From Membranihabitans maritimus (GTDB lineage: Bacteria; Bacteroidota; Bacteroidia; Chitinophagales; Saprospiraceae), in NCBI RefSeq assembly GCF_021729145.1, contig NZ_JAJSLW010000017.1, positions 50,835 to 114,834 of the forward strand: DNA of 64,000 nucleotides, in the 5' to 3' direction. The notes under the pieces were generated by a model. The model saw only the letters and a program-made list of their open reading frames with translations. It ran no database searches and was not told the DNA's origin. Shown in pieces: positions 52,335 through 61,659 of the stretch. Both the position numbers and the translations under genes were made by a program. Position 1 is the stretch's first letter. The number at the start of each line of letters is the position of its first letter.

Positions 52335-55300
52335 TTATTCCCCTTTCAAGCTCATCAGGTACTCGACTAAATTCACTAAATCCCCGGTCTCCATGGTGTT
52401 TTGTAATCCTGCGGGCATCATAGACAGATCCATGGTTTTAATTTCAGAGACATCGGTCATTTTATACGTTTGTTGATTGCCTCCGGGGAATTTAACGATG
52501 AGTTCGTCTTCCGTTTCACTTACGATAATCCCGTTTAGCGTTGAGCCATCTTTTAGTTGAATTTCTGCTCCTTCATATCCAAAACTTATGCCCGCGCTAG
52601 GATAGAAAATGGCCGTATATTGCCCTTCTCTGGACAATTTATTTCCTATATCAGAGAGTTTTGGTCCAAAATCATTACCTGTAGATCCGTCCTCGTGGCA
52701 TAGCCCGCAATATTGATCAAAAACAAATCTCCCTGCTTCAGAATCTCCCTCCATCTGAAGGAGTTCTTCCATTGGGGGATGGCTGGAAGAAGCTAATTCA
52801 TCCGAGTCCAGGTATTTCGCGGCTTTTAGTAGAACCGCTTTATTCTTTGATTGACTCAGTCCCTGGACTGTTGCCAGTTTGAGGTTTCCTTCTACTTCAC
52901 CGTTTTCCAATAATTCCAATGCTGTTTCCTGCCCTGATGAAGACCCTCCCAGTGCTTTTAAAGCTGATTTGCGTACTTCTTCCGGGAATCGATCATCAAA
53001 TGCGGTTTGTATATACAATTCCGAAAGGTTTTTATTTTCTATTTCAGAAGTACTTTGGATGAGTGATAGCGTTTGGTTCTCATTATCAGGCGAAATTTTT
53101 TGTGCTAGTAAAGTAAGTCCACCTTGCCTCAATAATACTTCGGTTGCATTTTTCTTTAATTCCGGTGAGTTGGCGTTTAAAGCCATTTCCATAAGTTGGG
53201 AGTTATTATTCTTTAAGTCAAAGCGAGATACGATATCTATAAATTCCTGACTTCCTTCTGTTCGACTCAGCTGGTCATTGATTACTTTTTGAATGGAATG
53301 AGAATTTTTTGCAATCGAAGGATCTATATGATGTAGCAGGATTGAAATAAATTCTTTATTTGATTGGTTTTTTATTGCCAACTTTTCTAATTCAGTTAAT
53401 TTCGCTTGAGAGTTCGGGTGAAAATCCAATGCACGGAAATAGCGGAGCCTTTCGTCAAGCGCAACGGAGGATTCCGTAAGTAGGTTGGTCAGAAAAGGCA
53501 ATGCTGCTTCTGCACGGGCCCGCCAAATGATATCCCTCTCGGCTTCGGATGGTGAATTATTGGAAATATTGTTTTGTTGAACCCAGTGCGGGAAAATGAT
53601 ATCCCATTTATTTTTAGCGGCAATGCCAAGGGCTTCCAGGTACCATCGGTCTTCACCGTTGTATTTTGATGCCAGGCTAACCCATAGATCTTTTGATTTA
53701 TCGGCACTGATTTCGTGAAGGGCAACGAGGCATTCGCGAAGCACCTGAATGTTGGAATCCTCCGAAAGTTGTTGAACAGTACTTGCTATTTTTTCAGGTT
53801 GAAATTGTCGAACGGCCCGCAATCCGGCTATGCGAATATTGGGATTGGGGTCCAAAAGCGCCTTTGGAATAATTTCTTCAGCTACATTTTCAGTTTGACA
53901 AAGGATCCAAAAAGATCTTGCCCGGTACCTGGGGTTGGTATTTGCATTTTCAAAAACACTTTGTAACGATGAAATGGCTTCAGGACCAGCCCTTTTCAGA
54001 CTATTCCAGGCCCTGTATCTTACTGATAGGTTAGGGTTTTTCAGGGCTTCTAATGCTCCTTCGATAGTGGAATAATCATATTCGGGAATGGTATACTTCT
54101 GATTTCCAATAGCACTAATTCGATAAATCCTACCTCTTTGTAAATCACCTACCTGGTGTCCGCCTACCCCGGGGTCATACCAATCCGAAATGAACAAAGA
54201 ACCATCAGGTGCCGCACATACATCCGATGGGCGAAACCACTGGTCGCTGGTACCTTTTATTATGTTATTGACAGATGCCGCAAAGCCGGCGCCGTTGGTC
54301 TCTACCTGATAAGACCGGACTACATTGGGACCGGCGTCGCAGTGGATCATCTGGTTGCGAAAACGTTCGGGCAATTGATCGCCCTCGTAAAGGATAATTC
54401 CCGTTGGGGACCCGGCCCATGTCTGGAGGAGGTTGGGTACTACCCCGGGGTCATTGAGATGCCAGTGACGGAAGGGAATGGAATCGGACATATTAGTTCT
54501 GGGTACACGCCAATTGGCACCGGTGATCTCGTCCCTGAAACCGTAATTTCCATAATCCATTACATAATTAATACGAGTACCGCGATTTCCGTCATCATCA
54601 TTATCCGATTGCCACATACTTCCATAACTGTCCACTGCTAATTCATAAGGGTTGCGAAAGTTATGGGCCATGACTTCAAGATTTTGGAAATCAGGGTCAC
54701 AGCGGAAAATCATTCCCTGTCTGTATTTTTCAAAATCGATAACATTTCCGTATTTGTTTTTTACAGGGTTCCCTGATGCGTCGAGTAATTGTTTTCCTTC
54801 ATTGCCAAAGTTAAAATACAATTTTCCATCCGGACCAAAAACAAAGGCGTGTATTCCGTGATCGTGTTGCTCCCCGCTAATACCCTGGAAAATTATTTCT
54901 TTTTTGTCTGCTTTATCGTCTCCATCTTCATCCGTTAGTAACCAGACATATGGACTTTGAGATATGATTACCCTATTGTCCATTACCCAAATCCCCAGTG
55001 GGGCATTAATTTCGGGATCCTGGTAGAAAACTTTTTCCGTATCAGCTTTTCCATCCCGGTCATTGTCTTCTAAAATTAAAATCCGGTCTCCTTCTTTCCT
55101 GGGTTCTTTTCCCGTTCTCCAGTTTCTGTAATTATAGGCTTCGCAGACCCAAATTCTTCCGCGGTGATCAATGTCTATATTGGTAGGATTTACCAACATT
55201 GGTTCCGATGCAAATAATTGTATGTTTAGGTCATCTGCTACTGTAAGTCCTGAAATTGCATTTTGGGAATGGTGTTTTTCTTCATCAGGCAACAATTCAT

Positions 55301-55415
55301 ACGGGTGTTTTGCTGTTGAAGTATCGTCAGAATTTTCGCAACTGAGAAAAGTAAAAAAAATAGATATCAGGATAAGGAATACAATGATAATTTTCGTGTG
55401 GGGATTTGATACCAT
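52335..55415 (-). CDS. PVC-type heme-binding CxxCH lipoprotein with propeller and HEAT-like repeats
   Basis: A 1026-residue lipoprotein (signal IIIVFLILISIFFTFLSC). The N-terminal 380 residues form a 'membrane-bound dehydrogenase'-type beta-propeller (IQLFASEPMLVNPTNIDIDH, GRIWVCEAYNYRNW, DGKADTEKVFYQDPEINAPL, GEQHDHGIHAFVFGPDGKLY). HEAT-like helical repeats follow (about 440-850), then a c-type cytochrome domain with C903-x-x-C906-H907 (FDQYCGLCHEDGSTG) and a distal Met (SMMPAG). The family is common in Planctomycetes and marine Bacteroidota and is often near sugar- or sulfate-ester degradation genes. Probably an outer-membrane or periplasmic redox enzyme; substrate unknown. A downstream pseudogene (HigA-like) and the M1 gene follow. 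It stands alone. Confidence 0.9.
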   Translation of the reverse strand: MVSNPHTKIIIVFLILISIFFTFLSCENSDDTSTAKHPYELLPDEEKHHSQNAISGLTVADDLNIQLFASEPMLVNPTNIDIDHRGRIWVCEAYNYRNWRTGKEPRKEGDRILILEDNDRDGKADTEKVFYQDPEINAPLGIWVMDNRVIISQSPYVWLLTDEDGDDKADKKEIIFQGISGEQHDHGIHAFVFGPDGKLYFNFGNEGKQLLDASGNPVKNKYGNVIDFEKYRQGMIFRCDPDFQNLEVMAHNFRNPYELAVDSYGSMWQSDNDDDGNRGTRINYVMDYGNYGFRDEITGANWRVPRTNMSDSIPFRHWHLNDPGVVPNLLQTWAGSPTGIILYEGDQLPERFRNQMIHCDAGPNVVRSYQVETNGAGFAASVNNIIKGTSDQWFRPSDVCAAPDGSLFISDWYDPGVGGHQVGDLQRGRIYRISAIGNQKYTIPEYDYSTIEGALEALKNPNLSVRYRAWNSLKRAGPEAISSLQSVFENANTNPRYRARSFWILCQTENVAEEIIPKALLDPNPNIRIAGLRAVRQFQPEKIASTVQQLSEDSNIQVLRECLVALHEISADKSKDLWVSLASKYNGEDRWYLEALGIAAKNKWDIIFPHWVQQNNISNNSPSEAERDIIWRARAEAALPFLTNLLTESSVALDERLRYFRALDFHPNSQAKLTELEKLAIKNQSNKEFISILLHHIDPSIAKNSHSIQKVINDQLSRTEGSQEFIDIVSRFDLKNNNSQLMEMALNANSPELKKNATEVLLRQGGLTLLAQKISPDNENQTLSLIQSTSEIENKNLSELYIQTAFDDRFPEEVRKSALKALGGSSSGQETALELLENGEVEGNLKLATVQGLSQSKNKAVLLKAAKYLDSDELASSSHPPMEELLQMEGDSEAGRFVFDQYCGLCHEDGSTGNDFGPKLSDIGNKLSREGQYTAIFYPSAGISFGYEGAEIQLKDGSTLNGIIVSETEDELIVKFPGGNQQTYKMTDVSEIKTMDLSMMPAGLQNTMETGDLVNLVEYLMSLKGE

Positions 55416-55687
55416 AATACAAATTGGTTTTCTATGCTTAATAGTGTCGAAATTACCAAATATCTTAAATTATTTGTTATAAATACACTTGTTTGATTTT
55501 TACTTTTTCATTTTGTCTTTGCAGTAATATTTTGGTTGGTTTTCTGGTTATCAATAAAATTTTACGTACAATAGATTGAATCTTACTACTGCTATAAAAA
55601 TCATGGTACTATTTTTGGATGAAAGAAAAGATAGGTTTAAAAATAATTGGAAATATTTTCTTTAATTTATTTACAAATTGAGAATGC

Positions 55688-56836
55688 ATGGTAAAAACGA
55701 CTATTAATTGGACTAAGTTGAGTAGTATCCTGGTTTCAGTGGTAATCCTTGGTTTGATTATAGTATACGGTAAGACGTTTTTGATTCCCGTTATTTTTTC
55801 AATTTTTTTGTCTCTTCTCGTGTTGCCTTTATATCATTTTTTCAAGAAGTTGGTTCGAGTTGATTGGCTCTCTATCATATTATGTTTCTTATTGATCTTA
55901 GGATCTATGGGCCTGGTCATGTATTTTTTTTCAATGCAGATTTATCAGGTTTTTTCGGAATTGTCCGAGATCAAATCCCAATTGACCAATGGTATCAATA
56001 AAATCAATTTTTTTGTTGCGGATAAATTCAACTTGAGTACTGAAGTTGTAAGGGACTGGATTGATTCCCAAATTGCTTTGATTGTTGACTTACCATCCTC
56101 CTTTCTTTCGAGGGGTATATCCTCTTCATCTGCATTTTTATTGCAAAGTTTGATTTGTATAGTGTACATGTTTTTTATACTACTATATAAGGAAGCTTTT
56201 AAAAATTTTATAATAAGTCAATTCCCCAAACGCAATCGCAAGGAAATTTTTGACCTCCTGAACAGTATTACAAAGGTTAGTCAACAATATTTTCTTGGAA
56301 GATTATTAGTAATGGTAATTTTGGCCATACTTAATAGTTTGGGCCTGTGGTTGTTGGGGATTGGATATCCCATACTGTGGGGGGCTATAGCAGCTGTATT
56401 AACTATTTTCCCATATATTGGTACTACATTGGGAGGAACCTTGCCTTTCTTTTATGCATTTGCTACAGAGGAATCCCTTTGGAAACCGATAGGGGTAGTT
56501 ATAGTATATCAAATTATTCAGCAATTAGAAGGAAATATAATTACTCCGAAAGTAGTAGGAGGAACAATGAAATTAAATCCTTTTGCATCGATTGTTGCTA
56601 TGGTAGCCGGAGGACTTATTTGGGGCCTTGCCGGTTTGGTAATAGCCTTGCCTGTGATAGCAATAATTAGAATTTTATTTGACCATATCGAATTGATGAA
56701 GCCTTTCGGTTTGCTTTTGGATAAGGACTTGAGCAAGAATAAAGACCTGTTTCTTAATGAGTACGACCAGGAGAAATATAGAATTATTGATTACCTCTCG
56801 CGACAAAGTAAGCAAGACAATAAAAAAGAGCCTTAA
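55688..56836 (+). CDS. AI-2E family (UPF0118) permease
   Basis: A 382-residue inner-membrane protein with about seven or eight hydrophobic segments. Family marks: FLIPVIFSIFLSLLVLPLYH, a hairpin region with FPYIGTTLGGTLPFFYAFAT, and VYQIIQQLEGNIITPKVVGG, then LNPFASIVAMVAGGLIWGLA. The family includes the reported AI-2 exporter TqsA and Na+/H+ antiporter-like members, so the substrate is uncertain. The ATG at 55688 fits. A hairpin with 10-bp arms overlaps the stop codon. Confidence 0.92.
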   Translation: MVKTTINWTKLSSILVSVVILGLIIVYGKTFLIPVIFSIFLSLLVLPLYHFFKKLVRVDWLSIILCFLLILGSMGLVMYFFSMQIYQVFSELSEIKSQLTNGINKINFFVADKFNLSTEVVRDWIDSQIALIVDLPSSFLSRGISSSSAFLLQSLICIVYMFFILLYKEAFKNFIISQFPKRNRKEIFDLLNSITKVSQQYFLGRLLVMVILAILNSLGLWLLGIGYPILWGAIAAVLTIFPYIGTTLGGTLPFFYAFATEESLWKPIGVVIVYQIIQQLEGNIITPKVVGGTMKLNPFASIVAMVAGGLIWGLAGLVIALPVIAIIRILFDHIELMKPFGLLLDKDLSKNKDLFLNEYDQEKYRIIDYLSRQSKQDNKKEP

Positions 56837-56852
56837 GAAAAATTCTTAAGGC
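56830..56852 (-). terminator. Perfect hairpin overlapping the permease stop codon
   Basis: GCCTTAAGAA at 56830-56839 pairs with TTCTTAAGGC at 56843-56852 around AAA. On the plus strand no T tail follows, but on the minus strand the stem is followed by TCTTTTTTA. Since no minus-strand gene ends here, its effect is probably RNA stabilisation or attenuation of the plus-strand transcript. Confidence 0.55.
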
Positions 56853-57159
56853 CCCCTTGAAATTATACTCACTTAAGATCAACATGGCCAAATTAATAAC
56901 ATCCGAATTATAAAATGCGGATGCAATCATTTGTATTAGCAAAACTAAGTAAATGTCTAACGATATCCTAATATTATTCTTATTAATTTAATAAATATTT
57001 TGATTGATTGTCAAATTAGCAATAAGATGTTTATAGTATTGAAATTATATAAATTTTTTGAAGAATCAGTATTGAAATATTATAACTTTTTTAATGAAGT
57101 TGTATATAATTTAGGAGTAGAAAAATTTTCTTGAAATACTTGAAGTAAGGAAATATTAT
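56853..57159. other. AT-rich promoter region of icmF
   Basis: About 305 bp without a gene, A/T-rich, with no recognised cobalamin riboswitch even though the next gene uses B12. Confidence 0.5.
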
Positions 57160-60100
57160 ATGAGTAAAGCAGAATACCCGATCCGGATAGTTACAGCAGC
57201 TTCATTATTTGATGGGCATGATGCGGCTATTAATATTATGCGTAGGGTAATGCAATCTACAGGAGTAGAGGTAATTCACCTGGGGCACGATCGCTCTGTA
57301 GAAGAAATTGTCAGTTGTGCCATTCAGGAGGATGTCCATGCCATTGCCGTTACATCTTATCAGGGTGGACATATGGAGTATTTTAAATATATGTTAGACC
57401 TTCTTTGTGAAAAAAGGGCTGGAAATATTAAAATTTTTGGTGGCGGAGGAGGTGTTATCTTACCGGCAGAAATCCAAGAATTACACGAATATGGGATAGC
57501 GAAAATATATTCTCCTGAGGATGGAAGAGAAATGGGTATCCAGGGAATGATAGATGACCTGATTAAACGGTGTATGCCAAGAGATCAGCTGGTATTTACT
57601 GATGATTTGGAGGCTTCCTTAAGGGATTACCAGGTATTGGGAAAAGTCATTACGGGGATTGAGGAGGACCATGCTGAAATACAGTCTTTTCTGCAATCAT
57701 TGGAGGGACAAAATAAAAATGATAAAAAGACACCGGTGTTAGGTGTTACAGGCACTGGTGGTGCAGGAAAGAGTTCTTTAGTTGATGAATTGGTGCGTCG
57801 ATTTCTTCAAATATATGAAGATGTGAGATTAGGAATTATTTCAATGGATCCTTCGCGAAGGAAGTCTGGGGGAGCATTGTTAGGTGATCGGATCAGGATG
57901 AATTCAATTAATCATCCGAATGTCTATATGAGGTCCATGGCCACCCGGCAAAGCCATTTTGCTGTTTCGCAAAAATTGGAAGGAGTTGTCCACCTTATGA
58001 AAAAGGGTTCTTTTGATTTGATTATCCTCGAGACATCCGGGATTGGACAAAATGATTCAATTATTGTTGATTTTTCTAATGTTAGTCTGTATGTAATGAC
58101 TCCTGAATTCGGAGCCCCGTCCCAATTGGAAAAAATTGAAATGCTTGATTTTGCTAATTGTATAGCATTGAATAAATCGGACAAACCTGGCGCGGATGAT
58201 GCATTGCGTGATATAAGAAAACAATACAGAAGAAATCACCTGGATTGGGATACTCCGGAATCTGAATTGCCGGTTTTCCCCACCCGGGCTTCACAATTTA
58301 ATGACGAGGGAGTCAATAGATTGTTTGCAGAACTTATTAAAAGGATCAATGTTGATGCACAATATAATTTTCTAAAAAGACCTTTGGAAAATTTGCCTTC
58401 TGGAAAAAGTATGACCATTATTCCGTCTTCCCGAAAACAATATTTACGTGAAATTTCGGAAAAGATTGAAAGTTACAATAGAGATGCCAAGCTCGAGTCC
58501 AATTTAGTAAGTAATTGGCAGGCATTGGAAAAAACAAGAGATATCGTCGGGGATAAAGATGTTTTGAAAGCATTGGATGGAAAGATTGATCAAATAAAAG
58601 CTCAGTTAGATCCTGAAAGTCTTGTGAAAATTATGTCCTGGCCAGAGGATAAAGATAAATATTCAGAAGACGAATTTGTATATAATGTACGAAATCGGGA
58701 AATCAAAGTAAATACTTTCAATACAACCCTTTCCGGTACCCGGATTCCTAAGGTCGCAGTGCCAAATTACCGTGATTGGGGAGATTTGCTTTATTGGCAG
58801 TCCCAGGAAAACTTTCCAGGTAAATTCCCTTATACGGCCGGTATATATCCTTTCAGAAGGACGACGGAGGATGCTACCCGAATGTTTGCGGGAGAAGGAG
58901 GACCTGAACGAACCAATAGGCGATTTCATTATGTTTCTTCCGGGCAAAAGGCTAAACGATTGAGTACTGCGTTTGATTCTGTTACTTTATATGGCCGGGA
59001 TCCGGATCGTAGACCTGATATATTTGGAAAGATTGGGAATGCGGGAGTTAGCATTTGCTCCGTTGATGATATGAAAAAGCTATTTAGTGGTTTTGATCTA
59101 TCGGATCCCATGACCTCTGTCAGTATGACAATAAATGGCCCGGCACCGGCTATTACAGCATTTTTTATGCATGCTGCTATTGACCAGCAATGTGAAAAAT
59201 ATATAATTGAAAAAGGGGACAAGCAAAAAGTAAAAAGTTTAATCAAAGAAAAATTTGAACAAAAGAACTTGAAGAAACCTGAATATACAGGGGAGTTGCC
59301 CGATACGCATAATGGCCTGGGATTACTTTTGCTGGGAACCAATGGGAGAGAAATGATACCACCCGAAGTATATGAGAATATTAAAATGGATACCTTAGCA
59401 AAAGTTCGGGGTACGGTACAGGCTGATATTTTGAAAGAAGATCAGGCGCAGAATACCTGTATTTTCTCTACCGATTTTTCACTCAAGGTAATGGGGGATA
59501 TGCAGCTGTTTTTTTCCCGGGAAAGGATTCGCAATTTTTACAGTGTTTCTATTTCCGGTTATCATATTGCGGAAGCCGGTGCCAACCCGATTACGCAATT
59601 GGCTTTCACCTTGGCCAACGGATTTACCTACGTAGAATACTATCTTAGCAGAGGGTTGAAAATTGATGAATTTGCCCCAAATTTTAGCTTTTTCTTTAGT
59701 AATGGGCTCGATGCCGAATATAGTGTGATTGGAAGGGTTGCCAGAAGGATTTGGGCAAAGGCTATAAAGTATAAATATGGCGGAAACGAGCGATCGCAAA
59801 AATTGAAATACCACATTCAGACTTCAGGTCGGTCTCTGCATGCACAGGAAATGGCTTTTAATGATATTAGAACTACGTTACAAGCCTTGTATGCAATATA
59901 TGATAATTGTAATTCCCTGCATACTAATGCCTATGACGAAGCAATAACTACTCCAACGGAAGAAAGTGTCCGAAGAGCAATGGCTATTCAAATGATTATA
60001 AATAAAGAACTGGGCTTTAATTATAATGAGAATCCAATCCAGGGGGCTTTTATTGTTGAAGAATTGACAAATCTCGTCGAAGAATCTGTTTTATCTGAAT

Positions 60101-60507
60101 TCACCAGGCTGTCAGAAAGGGGCGGTGTAATTGGAGCTATGGAGACAATGTACCAAAGGGGAAAGATACAGGATGAAAGCATGAATTACGAACAAAAGAA
60201 GCACGATGGTAGTTACCCAATTATAGGAGTGAATACCTTTTTAGCAGATACAATTGAAGTCAAAGGGCATACGGCAAGAATTTCAAGAAGTACTGATCAT
60301 GAGAAAAATGGGCAGATTGAAAATCTGGATGCATTCAAGGCCCGTAATATAGATAGATGTCCTGAATCATTATCCAGGTTGCAAAATAGTGTTCTGGAAA
60401 ATGGAAATGTCTTTGAAACACTAATGGAGATTGTACCGTATTGCTCCCTGGGGCAGATTACAGACACTTTATTTGAAGTTGGAGGGAAATACAGGAGAGG
60501 AATGTAG
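57160..60507 (+). CDS. icmF: Fused isobutyryl-CoA mutase (IcmF-type, B12-dependent)
   Basis: Converts isobutyryl-CoA and n-butyryl-CoA (and some related acyl-CoAs) with adenosylcobalamin. The 1115-residue chain has the fused order: B12-binding domain (1-140; DGHDAAINIMRRVMQ, the D-x-H-like cobalamin motif, and GGGGGVILPAEI), a MeaB-like G-protein chaperone (about 165-430; GTGGAGKSS at 198-206, LGIISMDPSRRKSGGALLGD, SGIGQNDS), and the acyl-CoA mutase barrel (about 560-1100; YPFRRTTEDATRMFAGEGGP, GRSLHAQEMAFNDIRTTLQA). This order is that of IcmF, not of methylmalonyl-CoA mutase. All visible key residues are present. It is preceded by an AT-rich region and followed 98 bp later by msrA; no fatty-acid or amino-acid degradation genes are adjacent. 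Confidence 0.93.
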   Translation: MSKAEYPIRIVTAASLFDGHDAAINIMRRVMQSTGVEVIHLGHDRSVEEIVSCAIQEDVHAIAVTSYQGGHMEYFKYMLDLLCEKRAGNIKIFGGGGGVILPAEIQELHEYGIAKIYSPEDGREMGIQGMIDDLIKRCMPRDQLVFTDDLEASLRDYQVLGKVITGIEEDHAEIQSFLQSLEGQNKNDKKTPVLGVTGTGGAGKSSLVDELVRRFLQIYEDVRLGIISMDPSRRKSGGALLGDRIRMNSINHPNVYMRSMATRQSHFAVSQKLEGVVHLMKKGSFDLIILETSGIGQNDSIIVDFSNVSLYVMTPEFGAPSQLEKIEMLDFANCIALNKSDKPGADDALRDIRKQYRRNHLDWDTPESELPVFPTRASQFNDEGVNRLFAELIKRINVDAQYNFLKRPLENLPSGKSMTIIPSSRKQYLREISEKIESYNRDAKLESNLVSNWQALEKTRDIVGDKDVLKALDGKIDQIKAQLDPESLVKIMSWPEDKDKYSEDEFVYNVRNREIKVNTFNTTLSGTRIPKVAVPNYRDWGDLLYWQSQENFPGKFPYTAGIYPFRRTTEDATRMFAGEGGPERTNRRFHYVSSGQKAKRLSTAFDSVTLYGRDPDRRPDIFGKIGNAGVSICSVDDMKKLFSGFDLSDPMTSVSMTINGPAPAITAFFMHAAIDQQCEKYIIEKGDKQKVKSLIKEKFEQKNLKKPEYTGELPDTHNGLGLLLLGTNGREMIPPEVYENIKMDTLAKVRGTVQADILKEDQAQNTCIFSTDFSLKVMGDMQLFFSRERIRNFYSVSISGYHIAEAGANPITQLAFTLANGFTYVEYYLSRGLKIDEFAPNFSFFFSNGLDAEYSVIGRVARRIWAKAIKYKYGGNERSQKLKYHIQTSGRSLHAQEMAFNDIRTTLQALYAIYDNCNSLHTNAYDEAITTPTEESVRRAMAIQMIINKELGFNYNENPIQGAFIVEELTNLVEESVLSEFTRLSERGGVIGAMETMYQRGKIQDESMNYEQKKHDGSYPIIGVNTFLADTIEVKGHTARISRSTDHEKNGQIENLDAFKARNIDRCPESLSRLQNSVLENGNVFETLMEIVPYCSLGQITDTLFEVGGKYRRGM

Positions 60508-60605
60508 GGAGGGATACAATAACATATTCTTAATTAAAAGCCTTATTTAAAAATAATTAAATTTGACACTGGCACATTCATTTGATCTCAAAAAATATTA
60601 AAAAG

Positions 60606-61262
60606 ATGAAAATCATAACTTTATATGCATTGTTTTCTCTTTTTGCCCTGGCAGTAAATTGTCAGGATAAAGGAGAACAAAGTTCTGTTTCGACTAAATC
60701 TACTGAACAACAGTTAATGCAAAAACAGGGAGAATCTATTGCCACTTTTGCAGGGGGGTGCTTTTGGTGTACAGAAGCAGTATTCGAACGTGTGCGGGGG
60801 GTTGACAGGGTTGTTTCAGGATATGCCGGAGGGGATACGGATAATCCTACTTATGAAAGTATAGGTACGGGGACGACAGGACATGCTGAGGCCATACAGA
60901 TTTATTACGATCCTTCAATTGTAGGGTTTGAAACATTGCTAGAGGTGTTTTTTTTGGGTGCCCATGATCCTACACAAGTGAATAGACAGGGCCCTGATGT
61001 CGGTACCCAGTACCGATCTATTGCCTTTTATCGTTCAAATCAAGAAAAAGAGGAAATTGAAAATTATATTAAAACCCTGGAAGGTTCTAATAAATTTGAA
61101 AGACCCATTGCTACAGAAATAAAGGAATTTGAGATCTTTTATCCGGCGGAAGATTATCATCAGGATTATTATCCTGCCCATCCTGGGAATCCTTATATCC
61201 AGCAAGTTACAAAACCAAAGGTTGAAAAATTTGAAAAGAACTTTAAATCGTTATTAAAGTAG
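60606..61262 (+). CDS. msrA: Peptide-methionine (S)-S-oxide reductase, exported
   Basis: Reduces methionine-S-sulfoxide in oxidised proteins. The catalytic motif is GGCFWCTEAVFE, and SGYAGGDTDNPTYESIGTGT, GHAEAIQIYYDPS and DVGTQYRSIAFY are typical. The 218-residue protein has an N-terminal signal of lipoprotein type (LYALFSLFALAVNC, Cys19), so it should act in the periplasm or outer membrane. The longer frame from 60582 only adds eight polar residues. The C-terminus (EDYHQDYYPAHPGNPYIQQV) is complete. There is no msrB domain in this window. Confidence 0.95.
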   Translation: MKIITLYALFSLFALAVNCQDKGEQSSVSTKSTEQQLMQKQGESIATFAGGCFWCTEAVFERVRGVDRVVSGYAGGDTDNPTYESIGTGTTGHAEAIQIYYDPSIVGFETLLEVFFLGAHDPTQVNRQGPDVGTQYRSIAFYRSNQEKEEIENYIKTLEGSNKFERPIATEIKEFEIFYPAEDYHQDYYPAHPGNPYIQQVTKPKVEKFEKNFKSLLK

Positions 61263-61306
61263 CCTTTGTTATGGTTTTCTGTTTAGGAATTCTGGAAATC
61301 ACCTAC

Positions 61307-61462
61307 TTACTCACTGGTAACGAAAAATGCGTGGATCATACCCGGGATCCATCCTAACAAACATAAAATAATATTAATTATTAGGGCTTTTCCCGCTCCG
61401 TGTTTCATGAATACGGCAACAGGTGGCAAAAAGATACATAATATTATATTCAGCAACGACAT
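61307..61462 (-). CDS. YqaE/Pmp3 family membrane protein
   Basis: A 51-residue protein with the Pmp3 signature: LLNIILCIFLPPVAVF, an AGKALIINIILCLLGWI second helix and the end PGMIHAFFV. Two transmembrane segments. Pmp3 proteins are small, hydrophobic and stress-linked in many organisms; the role here is unproven. It is too short for usual gene filters. It lies between msrA and the TonB receptor on the opposite strand. The rest of the gap (61463-61659) holds no other gene. Confidence 0.85.
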   Translation of the reverse strand: MSLLNIILCIFLPPVAVFMKHGAGKALIINIILCLLGWIPGMIHAFFVTSE

Positions 61463-61659
61463 AGGATAAATTTTGATACATGCGTATAAAGTATAACGGA
61501 TTTAAATTAAAATAATTCTAGAAATTCTAATGATTTTAAAAACATCTTCTTCTGATTAAGCATTACAATGATAGATCAGGTAATAGTTGTCTGCAAGAAA
61601 GATGCTCTTATTGAAAGAAACTATTCTAAACTATCATATAAAATAACGCCCCCATTTCC

